Assembly: GCF_001922345.1 (NCBI RefSeq)
Contig: NZ_CP018812.1
Span: forward strand, 1,054,001-1,118,000
Origin: Paraburkholderia sp. SOS3
GTDB taxonomy: Bacteria > Pseudomonadota > Gammaproteobacteria > Burkholderiales > Burkholderiaceae
Direction: 5' to 3'
DNA length: 64,000 nucleotides
Part shown: in pieces, positions 35,990 to 44,966 of the stretch
Numbering within the stretch: position 1 is the first letter of the stretch
How the letters are laid out: the number at the start of each line of letters is the position of its first letter
The notes under the pieces: generated by a model
What the model saw: only the letters and a program-made list of their open reading frames with translations
What the model was told of the DNA's origin: nothing
Database searches by the model: none
Made by a program: the position numbers and the translations under genes

Positions 35990-36886
35990 ATGTCACACCC
36001 TGCGAACCACGACGCGCCGCTCTGCGCGCCACCGCCGCCGGCGCAAACACGCTCTGGCGAGTTTGCAATGCCCGCTTATGCGGTCGATGCGCACGCCCAT
36101 GTGATTGGTATGCCGCCGCGCCATCCATGGATGCCGGACCGCGCCTATACGCCGTACGAGGCTAGCGCACAAGCGTACCTGCGCATGCTCGACGAGGTCG
36201 GCTGCGCGTTCGGCGTGCTCGTGCAGGTCAGCGTACATGGCCAGGACAATACGCTGATGCTCGACACGTTGCGCGCGCATCGCGACCGGCTGCGCGGTGT
36301 CGTCGTGCCGTCGTTGTCGCTTCCCGACGCACGGTATCAGGCCATGAACGACGCGGGCACGGTCGGCATGCGTATCAATGCCATGCATGCAGGCGGCGGC
36401 ATTTCATTCGACCAGCTCGACGAATACGACGCGCTGGCATGCGACTGGGGCTGGCATCTGCAAATGCTCGTCGATGCGCGTCAGCTGGTCGAACTCGCGC
36501 CACGGCTGTCGAAACTTCGCTCGACGCTCGTGATCGATCATATGGGACACGTGCCTGCGGCAAGCGGCGTGCAAACACCGGGTTTCACCACGCTCGTCGA
36601 CATGGTGCGCGACGGCGCGTGGGTCAAGCTATCGGGTGCCTATCGCATGAGCGAAGCGGAGCCGCCATATCGCGATACGGCCGCTTTCGCGCAACGGCTC
36701 GTCGACGCCGCGCGCGAGCGCTGCGTGTGGGGCTCGGACTGGCCGCATGTCGCGCATTGGCGCACGATGCCCACCGTCGCGCAGTTGCTCGATACGCTTG
36801 CGCTGTGGGTGCCCGACGCTCCGACTCGCGACGCGATCCTCACGACCAACGCGCATGCGCTCTATGGTTTTTCGCCGCGCGGCTGA
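35990..36886 (+). CDS. Amidohydrolase-family (amidohydrolase_2) protein, probable sugar lactonase
   Basis: A 298-residue TIM-barrel metal hydrolase of the amidohydrolase_2 group that includes 2-pyrone-4,6-dicarboxylate lactonase and L-fucono/rhamnono lactonases. The N-terminal metal motif is VDAHAHV, a later His is in LVIDHMGH, and the C-terminal signature is VWGSDWPH. It may start at 35990 or at the ATG at 36068, right before the metal motif. Placed between importer and dehydratase, it most likely opens the sugar lactone to the aldonic acid. Confidence 0.85.
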   Translation: MSHPANHDAPLCAPPPPAQTRSGEFAMPAYAVDAHAHVIGMPPRHPWMPDRAYTPYEASAQAYLRMLDEVGCAFGVLVQVSVHGQDNTLMLDTLRAHRDRLRGVVVPSLSLPDARYQAMNDAGTVGMRINAMHAGGGISFDQLDEYDALACDWGWHLQMLVDARQLVELAPRLSKLRSTLVIDHMGHVPAASGVQTPGFTTLVDMVRDGAWVKLSGAYRMSEAEPPYRDTAAFAQRLVDAARERCVWGSDWPHVAHWRTMPTVAQLLDTLALWVPDAPTRDAILTTNAHALYGFSPRG

Positions 36887-36925
36887 GCGGCACGATTATT
36901 CGAACTTCACTGCAATCACATACTC

Positions 36926-38704
36926 ATGGCTGACACCAGGAAGCAGGAACGCGAGGCCGACGCGGCCGCCAATGCGACGTCGAATGACAAGACGGGCTTG
37001 CGCCGTGGGCTGACGAACTACGGCGATAACGGCTTTTCTCTTTTCCTGCGCAAGGCCTTCATCAAGGGCGCAGGGTTCACCGACGGCGCGCTGGATCGCC
37101 CCGTCGTGGGCATCGTCAACACGGGCAGCGCCTACAACCCGTGCCATGGCAACGCGCCGCAACTGATCGAGGCCGTCAAACGCGGCGTGATGCTGGCGGG
37201 CGGCCTGCCGATGGACTTTCCCACGATCTCGATCCACGAAAGCTTCTCCGCGCCGACGAGCATGTACTTGCGCAACCTCATGTCGATGGACACCGAGGAA
37301 ATGCTCCGCGCGCAACCGATGGACGCAGTCGTGCTGATCGGCGGCTGCGACAAGACGGTCCCCGCGCAGTTGATGGGCGCTGCATCGGCCGGGCTGCCAG
37401 CGATCCAGTTGATCACGGGTTCGATGCTGACGGGCTCGCATCGCAGCGAACGGGTCGGTGCATGCACCGATTGCCGGCGTTATTGGGGGCGCTTTCGCGC
37501 CGAGGAAATCGACGCTGACGAGATCGATGACGTGAACAATCAGCTTGTGGCAAGCGTCGGCACGTGCTCGGTGATGGGTACCGCAAGTACCATGGCATGC
37601 ATTGCCGAGGCGCTCGGCATGACGGTGCCCGGCGGTGCGTCGCCGCCCGCCGTGACGGCCGACCGCATGCGGATTGCGGAACGCACGGGCGAACAGGCGG
37701 TGCGTATAGCGCGCGAACGTCTGACCATCGACAGGATCCTGACGCCCGAGGCGTTCGAGAATGCGATGCGCGTGCTGCTTGCGATCGGCGGCTCGACGAA
37801 CGGCATTATCCATCTCGCGGCCATCGCGGGGCGCTGCGGACTCGAGATCGACATGAAGGCGCTCGACAGAATGGGCCGCGAAACGCCAGTGCTTGTCGAT
37901 CTGAAACCTTCCGGCCAGCACTATATGGAAGATTTCCATCACGCAGGCGGTATGGCGACCTTGCTTCGCGAACTGAAGCCCTTGCTCAATCTGAATGCAC
38001 TCACCGTGACGGGGCGCACGCTCGGGGAAGAAATCGGGCGCGCAGGCGAGGGGTTTGCGCAGGACGTCGTCAAGCCGTTCGATCAGCCGATCTATCCGCA
38101 AGGCGGCATCGCCGTACTCGAGGGCAATCTGGCGCCTGGCGGCGCGATCATCAAGCAATCCGCGGCCGATCCGGCTTTGATGGAACACACGGGGCGCGCC
38201 GTTGTCTTCGAGAACGCCGAGGATATGGCCAATCGCATCGACCGCGACGATCTCGATGTCACCGCCGACGACATCCTCGTGCTGAAGAATATCGGCCCGA
38301 AAGGCGCACCGGGTATGCCTGAGGCCGGCTACATTCCGATTCCGCGCAAGCTGGCGCGAGCGGGAGTAAAAGACATCGTGCGCATTTCGGATGGCCGCAT
38401 GAGCGGCACGGCGTTCGGCACCATCGTTCTGCACGTGACGCCTGAAGCGGCGGTGGGCGGCCCGCTGGCCTATGTGAAGACGGGAGATCGCATCCGGCTA
38501 AGCGTCGCGGAACGCAAGCTCGAATGGATGGTGTCCGAGGCGGAACTCGCCGAGCGCATGCGCGCCGTGCCGGTCGTGGCACCTACCGCCGGACGCGGTT
38601 ATCGCAAGCTGTTCCTCGAAACGGTCACGCAGGCGGATCAGGGTGTGGATTTCGATTTCCTTCGGGCGGAAGAGGTGAAAGCGAAAATACCGCGGTCGTC
38701 TTGA
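36926..38704 (+). CDS. IlvD/EDD-family sugar-acid dehydratase
   Basis: A 592-residue FeS-dependent dehydratase. Cys residues expected to hold the cluster are seen in YNPCHGN, GGCDKTVPAQ and GTCSVMGTASTMA. The family signatures SDGRMSGTAFGT and GGSTNGIIH are present. Context (SDR, lactonase, sugar importer) points to an aldonate dehydratase such as arabinonate, xylonate or fuconate type rather than dihydroxy-acid dehydratase IlvD. The next expected enzyme, an aldolase or 2-keto-3-deoxy-acid dehydratase, is not in this operon. Confidence 0.92.
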   Translation: MADTRKQEREADAAANATSNDKTGLRRGLTNYGDNGFSLFLRKAFIKGAGFTDGALDRPVVGIVNTGSAYNPCHGNAPQLIEAVKRGVMLAGGLPMDFPTISIHESFSAPTSMYLRNLMSMDTEEMLRAQPMDAVVLIGGCDKTVPAQLMGAASAGLPAIQLITGSMLTGSHRSERVGACTDCRRYWGRFRAEEIDADEIDDVNNQLVASVGTCSVMGTASTMACIAEALGMTVPGGASPPAVTADRMRIAERTGEQAVRIARERLTIDRILTPEAFENAMRVLLAIGGSTNGIIHLAAIAGRCGLEIDMKALDRMGRETPVLVDLKPSGQHYMEDFHHAGGMATLLRELKPLLNLNALTVTGRTLGEEIGRAGEGFAQDVVKPFDQPIYPQGGIAVLEGNLAPGGAIIKQSAADPALMEHTGRAVVFENAEDMANRIDRDDLDVTADDILVLKNIGPKGAPGMPEAGYIPIPRKLARAGVKDIVRISDGRMSGTAFGTIVLHVTPEAAVGGPLAYVKTGDRIRLSVAERKLEWMVSEAELAERMRAVPVVAPTAGRGYRKLFLETVTQADQGVDFDFLRAEEVKAKIPRSS

Positions 38705-38789
38705 TAAAAACTGCCTAAAACCCGCCTAGGCCCGCCTGAGCGCCGTTTAGCTGGGAGTCCGGGAGTCCGCCAAATTTCTATGATCCGTT

Positions 38790-38811
38790 AGCCGCGAACT
38801 CGACCGCGGCT
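38790..38811. repeat. Inverted repeat between convergent genes, possible terminator
   Basis: AGCCGCG (38790-38796) and CGCGGCT (38805-38811) with an 8-base loop form a 7-bp GC stem between the convergent dehydratase and CreA genes. No good T-run follows on either strand, so the terminator role is tentative. Confidence 0.3.
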
Positions 38812-38821
38812 GTTGGATTCC

Positions 38822-39301
38822 CTACTCCCCACTCTGGGCCGTCCGACCCTGCAGCCGAATCACGTCGATACGGCCTGGCATATCTCCAGCCAGTTCGCTC
38901 TCCGAATAACTGAAATACAGCACGGTTAGCCGTTTCGGGTCCAGGATCCGGAACACGTGAAGCTCCCTGAAGACGGGATCCATCGATTCGTCGAAAACCT
39001 GCGCCTGTTGAGGGATGTTTTTTGACACACTGATCTTCCCAACCTGATGACAGGAGACCTCGGCGCCAGGTATGCGCCCAGGCTGGGCGTTACCTCCGAA
39101 GGAGTTTTCGTCATGTGTTCTGGAGACGTAGCAGGTTACGCCCTTCAAAAGGGGATCGTCGAAGGCAGAGATTCCGATTTGCCCGCCATAGCGTTGTGAG
39201 TGCGTCGCGATTCTCGCGACTTCTTCACTGTGACCCGGGAGGGATACCAACAGGGCGAGCGCAGCTGCCACACTGCGACGAAAAACAAGGCAACGACTCA
39301 T
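38822..39301 (-). CDS. creA: CreA-family periplasmic protein
   Basis: A 159-residue exported protein of the CreA family, whose molecular role is unknown. The signal peptide runs to about residue 25 (SRCLVFRRSVAAALALLVS...GHSEE). The family pattern is visible in SAFDDPLLKGVTCYVSRTHDE and SCHQVGKISV, with paired cysteines that probably form a disulfide. The ATG at 39301 has AAGGAGAA nearby, while the longer reading frame has none. No cre partners are next to it. Confidence 0.85.
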   Translation of the reverse strand: MSRCLVFRRSVAAALALLVSLPGHSEEVARIATHSQRYGGQIGISAFDDPLLKGVTCYVSRTHDENSFGGNAQPGRIPGAEVSCHQVGKISVSKNIPQQAQVFDESMDPVFRELHVFRILDPKRLTVLYFSYSESELAGDMPGRIDVIRLQGRTAQSGE

Positions 39302-39376
39302 GACAATTCTCCTTGGGCGTTGCACCCGAAATGTTGTCGTCGCTCGTTCCTGCCGCAAACAGCGGCGCTTTCGTGC

Positions 39377-39856
39377 TCAGTAGCGATGCTCGTAATCGAA
39401 CCGGATATTGGTCGGCTTCGGCTGATCTTTTTGCGTGATGGCCAGAGCGACGTGGTAAATGCCACTCCATGGCATCTCGAAGTCATTGCCGTACGTGACG
39501 TCGTTGCCGGCTTTGTCGACATCGAGGTGCTTCCGGATGGGCCTGGCGTGAAAATGCGTTTCGTAGCCGCGGGGGCCCTTGACGCTCGCGATCACGCTCG
39601 CATCGCTCACGCGTTTGCCCGTGGCGGTATCGAAAATCGCGACCGTCAGGTGATAGGCATTGGGACGCGTCCCGCCGGCATTGCTTGCAGCTGTCGGGTC
39701 GGCCTCGGCGGCCTTGCTGGCGGGGACCACGCCGTAGTGAACAGTAAGGCCGTGCGCGGTGACTTTACGGGAGAGATCGTCTGCATGGGCGACAAGGCAT
39801 GCGCTAACGAGAAACGCCGTAAAGATCGCGCCGATCATTTGAACTCGGATCCGCAT
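39377..39856 (-). CDS. Small periplasmic protein of unknown function, possibly YtkA-like Ig fold
   Basis: A 159-residue exported protein. Signal peptide MRIRVQMIGAIFTAFLVSACLVAHA. The rest is rich in beta-prone stretches and ends RFDYEHRY. The order of features (AYHLTVAIFDTATGKRV, then SDASVIASV, then MPWSGIYHVALAI) resembles the YtkA/FixH-type immunoglobulin-like domain, but that is a weak match by eye. The ATG at 39856 has GGAGAA upstream. It lies 75 bp before creA on the same strand. Confidence 0.7.
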   Translation of the reverse strand: MRIRVQMIGAIFTAFLVSACLVAHADDLSRKVTAHGLTVHYGVVPASKAAEADPTAASNAGGTRPNAYHLTVAIFDTATGKRVSDASVIASVKGPRGYETHFHARPIRKHLDVDKAGNDVTYGNDFEMPWSGIYHVALAITQKDQPKPTNIRFDYEHRY

Positions 39857-40034
39857 ATGAACTTCTCCGCTGCTGATGACGAGGCTTGAATGCCCCACTG
39901 TCGAGGGCTGCACGGAGATATGTTCGGGCCTTACGGGCATGGCGCGTTGATTCAGATCAATCAATGACTGCGCACGACTGAACTGCGACTTCGAGGTCTC
40001 CTCGACGCACCGGGCAGCGCACACTGGCGCTTGT

Positions 40035-41399
40035 TCAATCGCTCGCGCCGCCGGCGGCGAGCGGTACGCGGCGCGCGGCATCATCGTCGGTGCCGAGGTG
40101 GCAGCCGGCCGTTTCGGGTGCCACGAGTAGCGTGACGAACGTGATCGTCGACACCAGCATCAGCCACAGCGAAATCGGCCAGGGCTCGCCACCCGACCAG
40201 GCGAGCCCCGCGGTCGCAATCAGCGGCGACGGTCCGCCAGCGACGATAGCCACCAGCTGAGCGCCGATCGACATGCCCGAGTAACGCACCTGTGGCTCGA
40301 ACAGCTCGGCGAAATACGCTGCTTGCGGCGCATACATCGCTGCCCAGCCTATGGCCAGCGCGAGCACCAGGGCAAGCGCGACCATCATCGGTTCTCCGGT
40401 GCGCAGCAGTAGGAAGAACGGAAACGCGAACACCAAAGTAAACAGGCTGCCACCGATGAATATCGGGCGCCGGCCGAAGCGGTCAGTCAACAGGCCGAAC
40501 AAAGGAATTGTCACGGTGGTGGCGAGCGCGCCTAACACGACCGCGCCGAGTATCACGCCACGCGGCACGTGAAGATACTGCGTCGCATACGAGAGGCTGA
40601 ATACGCTGAAAATGAAGAACGATCCGTTTTCGGCAAAGCGCGCACCGATTGCAATCAGGATGCGCTTTTTCTTGCGCCGGAAAACTTCGACCACCGGAAA
40701 ACGCGCAACCTGCTTCTTTCTTTCGATCGCCGCGAATACCGGCGTCTCTTCCACCGCGATCCGGATGAACAGGCCGACAGCCACTAGCACGATGCTCAGA
40801 ACAAACGGCACGCGCCAGCCCCAGCTTTCGAACTCGCTTCCCGACAGCGCGGCCACCAGCGTGATCACGCCGGTCGACAGCAACAGTCCGACCGGCACAC
40901 CCATTTGCGGCCACGCGCTATGCCAGCCACGGCGATGCGCCGGCGCATGCTCGACTACCATCAGCACAGCGCCGCCCCATTCTCCACCCAGCGCGATACC
41001 TTGCACGAGGCGCAACAACGTGAGCAGCACAGGCGCCCAGATGCCGATGGTTGCGTATGTGGGCAACAAACCGACAAGGCAGGTCGATAGACCCATGATG
41101 CCGAGTGTGGCCACCAGCACCGTCTTTCTACCGAGGCGATCGCCGAAGTGCCCGAAGATGATGCCGCCTACAGGACGCGCGACGAAGCCCACCGCGAAGG
41201 TACCGAAGCTCGCCATGGTTGCCGCGAACGGACTGGTGTTTGGGAAAAACAGATGTCCGAACACCAGCGCGGCCGCGGTGCCGTAGATGAAGAAGTCGTA
41301 CCATTCAATCACGCTGCCGATCAGACTCGACAGACGTGCACGCCTGAGCGTAGTGGAGGGCAGCCGGATGCTGCCGAGCGATTCACCGTGGACATCCAT
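40035..41399 (-). CDS. MHS-family MFS transporter, probable haloacid permease
   Basis: A 454-residue inner-membrane carrier of the metabolite:H+ symporter branch of the MFS. The N-terminal IGSVIEWYDFFIYGTAAALVFG and loop motif FGHFGDRLGRKTVL are typical. It lies 79 bp after a DehI-type dehalogenase gene on the same strand. Known haloacid permeases such as Deh4p of Burkholderia belong to this family and sit beside dehalogenase genes, so uptake of halogenated carboxylates is the best guess. The ATG at 41399 has GGAG upstream. Confidence 0.9.
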   Translation of the reverse strand: MDVHGESLGSIRLPSTTLRRARLSSLIGSVIEWYDFFIYGTAAALVFGHLFFPNTSPFAATMASFGTFAVGFVARPVGGIIFGHFGDRLGRKTVLVATLGIMGLSTCLVGLLPTYATIGIWAPVLLTLLRLVQGIALGGEWGGAVLMVVEHAPAHRRGWHSAWPQMGVPVGLLLSTGVITLVAALSGSEFESWGWRVPFVLSIVLVAVGLFIRIAVEETPVFAAIERKKQVARFPVVEVFRRKKKRILIAIGARFAENGSFFIFSVFSLSYATQYLHVPRGVILGAVVLGALATTVTIPLFGLLTDRFGRRPIFIGGSLFTLVFAFPFFLLLRTGEPMMVALALVLALAIGWAAMYAPQAAYFAELFEPQVRYSGMSIGAQLVAIVAGGPSPLIATAGLAWSGGEPWPISLWLMLVSTITFVTLLVAPETAGCHLGTDDDAARRVPLAAGGASD

Positions 41400-41478
41400 T
41401 GCGCGCTCCTTCATGCGGATGCACCGCTTGTCGGGCCGGCACGCGCATACCGCCGCGCGACACCGGCGCCGTACGGGC

Positions 41479-42384
41479 CTAGACCGGGAACTTGTTTTCC
41501 GTTGCGTCCTGAGCACCGCCGAACGCCTGTTTCAGGCGAATCACCGCAATCGTGATGTCGGCGATGAAGCGGTTGTACATGAACAGCAGGCCGGTCAAGC
41601 CCGCGATCTGCTCCGCCGTGAGTTGTTCGGTCATATCGCGCCACGCAACTCCGCCTGGCTTCGCGAAGTCGCGAATGTGCTCGCGGGCGATCTTGCGGAT
41701 TCGCCATGAAGTGTTGTCATATTCGGCGCTCAATGCGACAGGTTTGAGCGCATCCTCATAGGCGATTTCGAGGTAGTCGGGCCATGCAGCAAGTACCCGG
41801 TAATCGCTCGCTGGCCCGTGATGCAGCGATGCATCGCGGATGTCCCGCAACACACGTTGCACCCGCTCGCCCGCACCGTCCGGGTCGATCAGATGGAATT
41901 TCTCGACCCCTTCGGGCAATCCGTACGGCAGCAACTGCGCGTCCGTGCCGCTCAACTGCTTGTCGGATCGACCGCCGGCGTCCCGTTCATGCCATGCCTC
42001 GTTCCATGCGCTAATCAGAATCAGATACTTCGGATTCCCATAGTTCAGGGCATCGAGCGCTGCCTTCAGCTTGTCGATATCCTGCATGCTCCAGCCGTTC
42101 TTCAACAGCTTCGGCGTGGGGTCGGGCGGCGCGTCGCCGGGAATGATTGACGCCTCGCGAACCTTGTCGGCCCCCAGCTCCGCATACCGGGTCGAGATCT
42201 GCGGCTTGAGCGCCTCCCATGCAGCCGGGACGAAATGTTGGAACTGCGACATGACGCGGATACCGAATGCAACCCATGGTACCCGCAACGTGTTGTGAAT
42301 ATCTTCATACACTTCGGCAAGTTTGCCGCTCGCCTGATGGTGATCGACTTGTGGAAACTTTTGCAGAACCGGCCGCTGCGACAT
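41479..42384 (-). CDS. dehI: Group I 2-haloacid dehalogenase (DehI family)
   Basis: A 301-residue member of the DehI family, which hydrolyses 2-haloalkanoic acids with inversion and accepts D- and L-forms. Conserved blocks match DehI: TLRVPWVAFG (Trp37), ALNYGNPKYL (Asn114 region), LHHGPASDYR with the presumed catalytic Asp194, and LTGLLFMYNRFIADITIAVI near the end. The overall length is that of DehI (296). Ala192 and Ser193 before Asp194 resemble the D,L-type rather than the D-specific enzymes. A strong site GAGGAGG precedes the ATG. The gene forms an operon with the MHS transporter and has a TetR-type operator at its promoter. Confidence 0.88.
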   Translation of the reverse strand: MSQRPVLQKFPQVDHHQASGKLAEVYEDIHNTLRVPWVAFGIRVMSQFQHFVPAAWEALKPQISTRYAELGADKVREASIIPGDAPPDPTPKLLKNGWSMQDIDKLKAALDALNYGNPKYLILISAWNEAWHERDAGGRSDKQLSGTDAQLLPYGLPEGVEKFHLIDPDGAGERVQRVLRDIRDASLHHGPASDYRVLAAWPDYLEIAYEDALKPVALSAEYDNTSWRIRKIAREHIRDFAKPGGVAWRDMTEQLTAEQIAGLTGLLFMYNRFIADITIAVIRLKQAFGGAQDATENKFPV

Positions 42385-42410
42385 ACAAACCTCCTCGTCA
42401 GTAGGTCTCG

Positions 42411-42444
42411 CTCAATTACGAGACTTATCGGTATCGTAATTGAG
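42411..42444. promoter_or_regulatory. Perfect inverted repeat overlapping the dehI promoter, TetR-type operator
   Basis: CTCAATTACGA (42411-42421), 12 bases, then TCGTAATTGAG (42434-42444): an 11-bp perfect palindrome. It spans the -10 box and predicted transcript start of dehI, so binding would block transcription. The TetR gene lies divergently about 360 bp away and is the obvious candidate repressor. Confidence 0.7.
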
Positions 42445-42460
42445 CGCGCGCGAATTTCAA
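42433..42460 (-). promoter_or_regulatory. Promoter of dehI
   Basis: On the minus strand TTGAAA (42460-42455) and TACGAT (42438-42433) are 16 bp apart. Transcription would start near 42426, about 42 nt before the dehI ATG. Confidence 0.6.
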
Positions 42461-42805
42461 GGCAATGTTGTGCGTCGACGATGGAGGAGCACGCCCGCAA
42501 TGCAGCACGCCGGGTCGATACAAAGGATATCGAAGCGATGTTGATTTGCCGCGCAAAAGCTTGTCGAAGCGGCTGCTCGGCCTGTTGCTGTCCGTCAGTT
42601 TTCGCGCTGCTGCAGCGCGACGCCTCTGCGCGCGGAACATTAACGCCGAACCACCTGGGACTTTCCCGCATCGGCTGTCTCTGCTTGGCCGGGTCGACAG
42701 CCCAGCAGTGCTAAGCTGATGCATGAAAGGCGCGCGGGCAGCGGCTATGCATAAGGCGGCCGCGCGCTGGCGAACAGACATCGTCTATTGGACACATTGA
42801 CCACC

Positions 42806-43420
42806 ATGGCACACGGAACTGCATCTGCGCTGGAACAGGACGCCCCGCGCGCGGGCCGGCCGCGCAATCCCGAAACGGAGAAGCAGATCGTGCGCGCGGC
42901 GGCGCAGATTCTGTGCGATGAGGGCTACGACGGCTTGACGATGGAAAAAGTCGCGGCGCGTGCGAACGTCAGCAAGATGACCGTGTACCGCCGCTGGAAG
43001 TCGCGCGCCGATCTGATCGCCGCCGTGCTCGATGAAGCGAACCTCGCATGGCCGATGCCGAACCCGCAGTCCAGCAGCCTCGCCGATGATCTCAGCATTC
43101 TGTATCGCAACTGGGTAAATGGCATGAAAGGAGCGGGCCGCGTGATTCCCGCGCTGATCGCCGAGGCGGTGCAGAATCCGGATCTCGCCACCCTGCTGCA
43201 CGAGCGCTTCATTCTGCCGCGACGGTTACTGGCGGTCGCAATCGTCGAACATGCAATCCGGCGCGGTGAAATACCGGCCGGCGCCGACGCGCAAACCGCC
43301 ATCGACATGTTCATGGGACGCATGTGGTACCGGCAACTCGTGACAGGGGCGAGCATTCGCGTGGCCGACGAGCAGAAAGTCGTCACGTTGCTGCTCAACG
43401 GCTTGCGCAACAGCGGCTAG
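42806..43420 (+). CDS. TetR-family transcriptional regulator
   Basis: A 204-residue regulator with the TetR N-terminal HTH (about residues 25-75; ARANVSKMTVYRRWKSRADLIAAV). The C-terminal part resembles the TetR_C_16/AcrR-like ligand-binding helices. It is divergent from the dehalogenase operon, whose promoter carries a TetR-type palindrome. It is therefore likely to repress dehI until a halogenated acid or its product is present. The ATG at 42806 has a weak ribosome site. Confidence 0.85.
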   Translation: MAHGTASALEQDAPRAGRPRNPETEKQIVRAAAQILCDEGYDGLTMEKVAARANVSKMTVYRRWKSRADLIAAVLDEANLAWPMPNPQSSSLADDLSILYRNWVNGMKGAGRVIPALIAEAVQNPDLATLLHERFILPRRLLAVAIVEHAIRRGEIPAGADAQTAIDMFMGRMWYRQLVTGASIRVADEQKVVTLLLNGLRNSG

Positions 43421-43551
43421 TGCCGCGCGACTGCAGCGGTGGGGTGGCACCGCATTCGTCAATGCCCGCTCGATGACGAGCTGCAGATCGACGTCAGCGA
43501 TGCTCTTAAACCCGGCAGTCCGGTAACCCGGGGCGCGCGGAATGCGTTTCC

Positions 43552-44466
43552 CTATCGCATGCAGTAGCGTGAGCCACGGAAAAACTGTATCGAAAAATCG
43601 ATGAACTGGCGTACCCGGACCTGTTGTCTCGTCCGCCCTGAATAAACGATCGACACCCCGTTTGCAAAGCTGGCGGGCGGCATATGAGACGGCAGTACAC
43701 GTACTAACGTGCCGTGGTGCAGTTCGTCGCTAACCATGTCCAAGGGGAGGAGGGCGATGCCCATTCCCTGCACCGCTGCAATGCGGGCGGACGAGTAACT
43801 GGGCACTCTTAGCACGCTGCGCAGCGGTTCGATACGGAACATGTCGCTACCGTCGGTCAGGTCCCATGCGCGTTGCGTCCGGTCCGCCACCATCAACAGG
43901 CGATGAACGGCAAGCGACGCCGGCGTGGTCGGAATGCCGTGGTTGGCTAAATAGTCGCGAGACGCGGTGAGTCCTTCGTCGAACGTCAACAGCGTACGCG
44001 ATATCTGTGACGAAGCAGGCTGATAACGCCTGTCGGTGAAGCTGACATCAAAGCGGTCAGCCCGGAAGTCGTCGGACGAATAATGGGAGCGTACATCGAA
44101 AGTCACCGGTGCCTCGGTTGCGTGATAAGCCGCGAGCAGATCGCATACGTGCGACGAGGCGGATGCGGCGGATACACCGATGCGCAGTACGCCCTGCTTC
44201 GCTCTGCTATTCCGGATCACTTTTGCGTCCATGTCATCGAGCATTCGGACCAGTTTCCGGCAATCGTCGAGATACTGTTCTCCGATATCGGTCAACGAGA
44301 CCGAACGGGTAGACCGGTTGAGCAGGCGGACATTAAGATGCGCTTCAAGCATATTGACGCTGCGAGTGACCGCCGCGGCCGACATGCCCAGTTCCTTCGC
44401 GGCTGTCGAAAACCCTTTCAATTCGACTACGCGTATGAACACGCGCATTCCCAATAGCTGATCCAT
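43552..44466 (-). CDS. LysR-family transcriptional regulator
   Basis: A 304-residue LysR regulator with an N-terminal winged HTH (FSTAAKELGMSAAAVTRSVNMLEAHL) and a LysR substrate-binding domain from about residue 85. I chose the ATG at 44466 (AGG nine bases upstream); an ATG 13 codons earlier is possible. No target gene lies divergently within 500 bp, so its regulon is unclear. Confidence 0.88.
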   Translation of the reverse strand: MDQLLGMRVFIRVVELKGFSTAAKELGMSAAAVTRSVNMLEAHLNVRLLNRSTRSVSLTDIGEQYLDDCRKLVRMLDDMDAKVIRNSRAKQGVLRIGVSAASASSHVCDLLAAYHATEAPVTFDVRSHYSSDDFRADRFDVSFTDRRYQPASSQISRTLLTFDEGLTASRDYLANHGIPTTPASLAVHRLLMVADRTQRAWDLTDGSDMFRIEPLRSVLRVPSYSSARIAAVQGMGIALLPLDMVSDELHHGTLVRVLPSHMPPASFANGVSIVYSGRTRQQVRVRQFIDFSIQFFRGSRYCMR

Positions 44467-44966
44467 TTGAGTAGCCTGAATCGCCGACTTCACATCGAAC
44501 GACATTGATTTGGATAAAGGGATGCGCCGGTCAACGCCCGCACGGTTGTGGACTTCCGGTTAGGGCGACGGCCAGGCGATCTCTGTAGTTCAATATCGTT
44601 AGTTCGGATGGGCGCGTTGTCCGGTTACATCGAACAGAAAGAATTGCGACGGTTCAGGCGTTGTCGCCACGGCCTCGGTCTTCCGGTTGGGACAGTCTCG
44701 AAGGGCTTCGCTCGTTGCGAGCGGTACTTGCCACATTACTGGGCCTCAGACGGGCGGTGCGACGGTGCGACGATGCGCGCGGTCGCTGCGGCGTTTCTAG
44801 CGTTGGGACGATTGCTTGGACCCGACGCGCTCGATGAGCGTACACGCTCAGATGCGAGATGCCTCGTCAGCACTCAGGCCGTTTCGGTTTATCGTGCGAG
44901 CCTGATTTTGTTTGCCCGGGTTCGAATGAGCGACAACTCCATATCGCCGTGGCCGCGCCCGGGCCG
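44467..44966. other. Intergenic stretch without recognisable gene
   Basis: 500 bp between LysR and the Tyr/Pro-rich lipoprotein gene. A 145-codon open frame on the plus strand (44548-44985) has no ribosome binding site and no recognisable features, so I do not call it. Nothing else is seen. Confidence 0.5.

Larger units (their letters stand above)
42385..42805. other. Divergent intergenic region between dehI and the TetR gene
   Basis: 421 bp. The left part holds the dehI leader, promoter and operator (listed separately). The right part, about 42470-42800, has no credible gene and no clear promoter for the TetR gene. Confidence 0.6.

Noticed and set aside
36896..38434. 512-codon minus-strand open frame
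   Set aside because: Antisense to the IlvD/EDD dehydratase; composition of a shadow frame.
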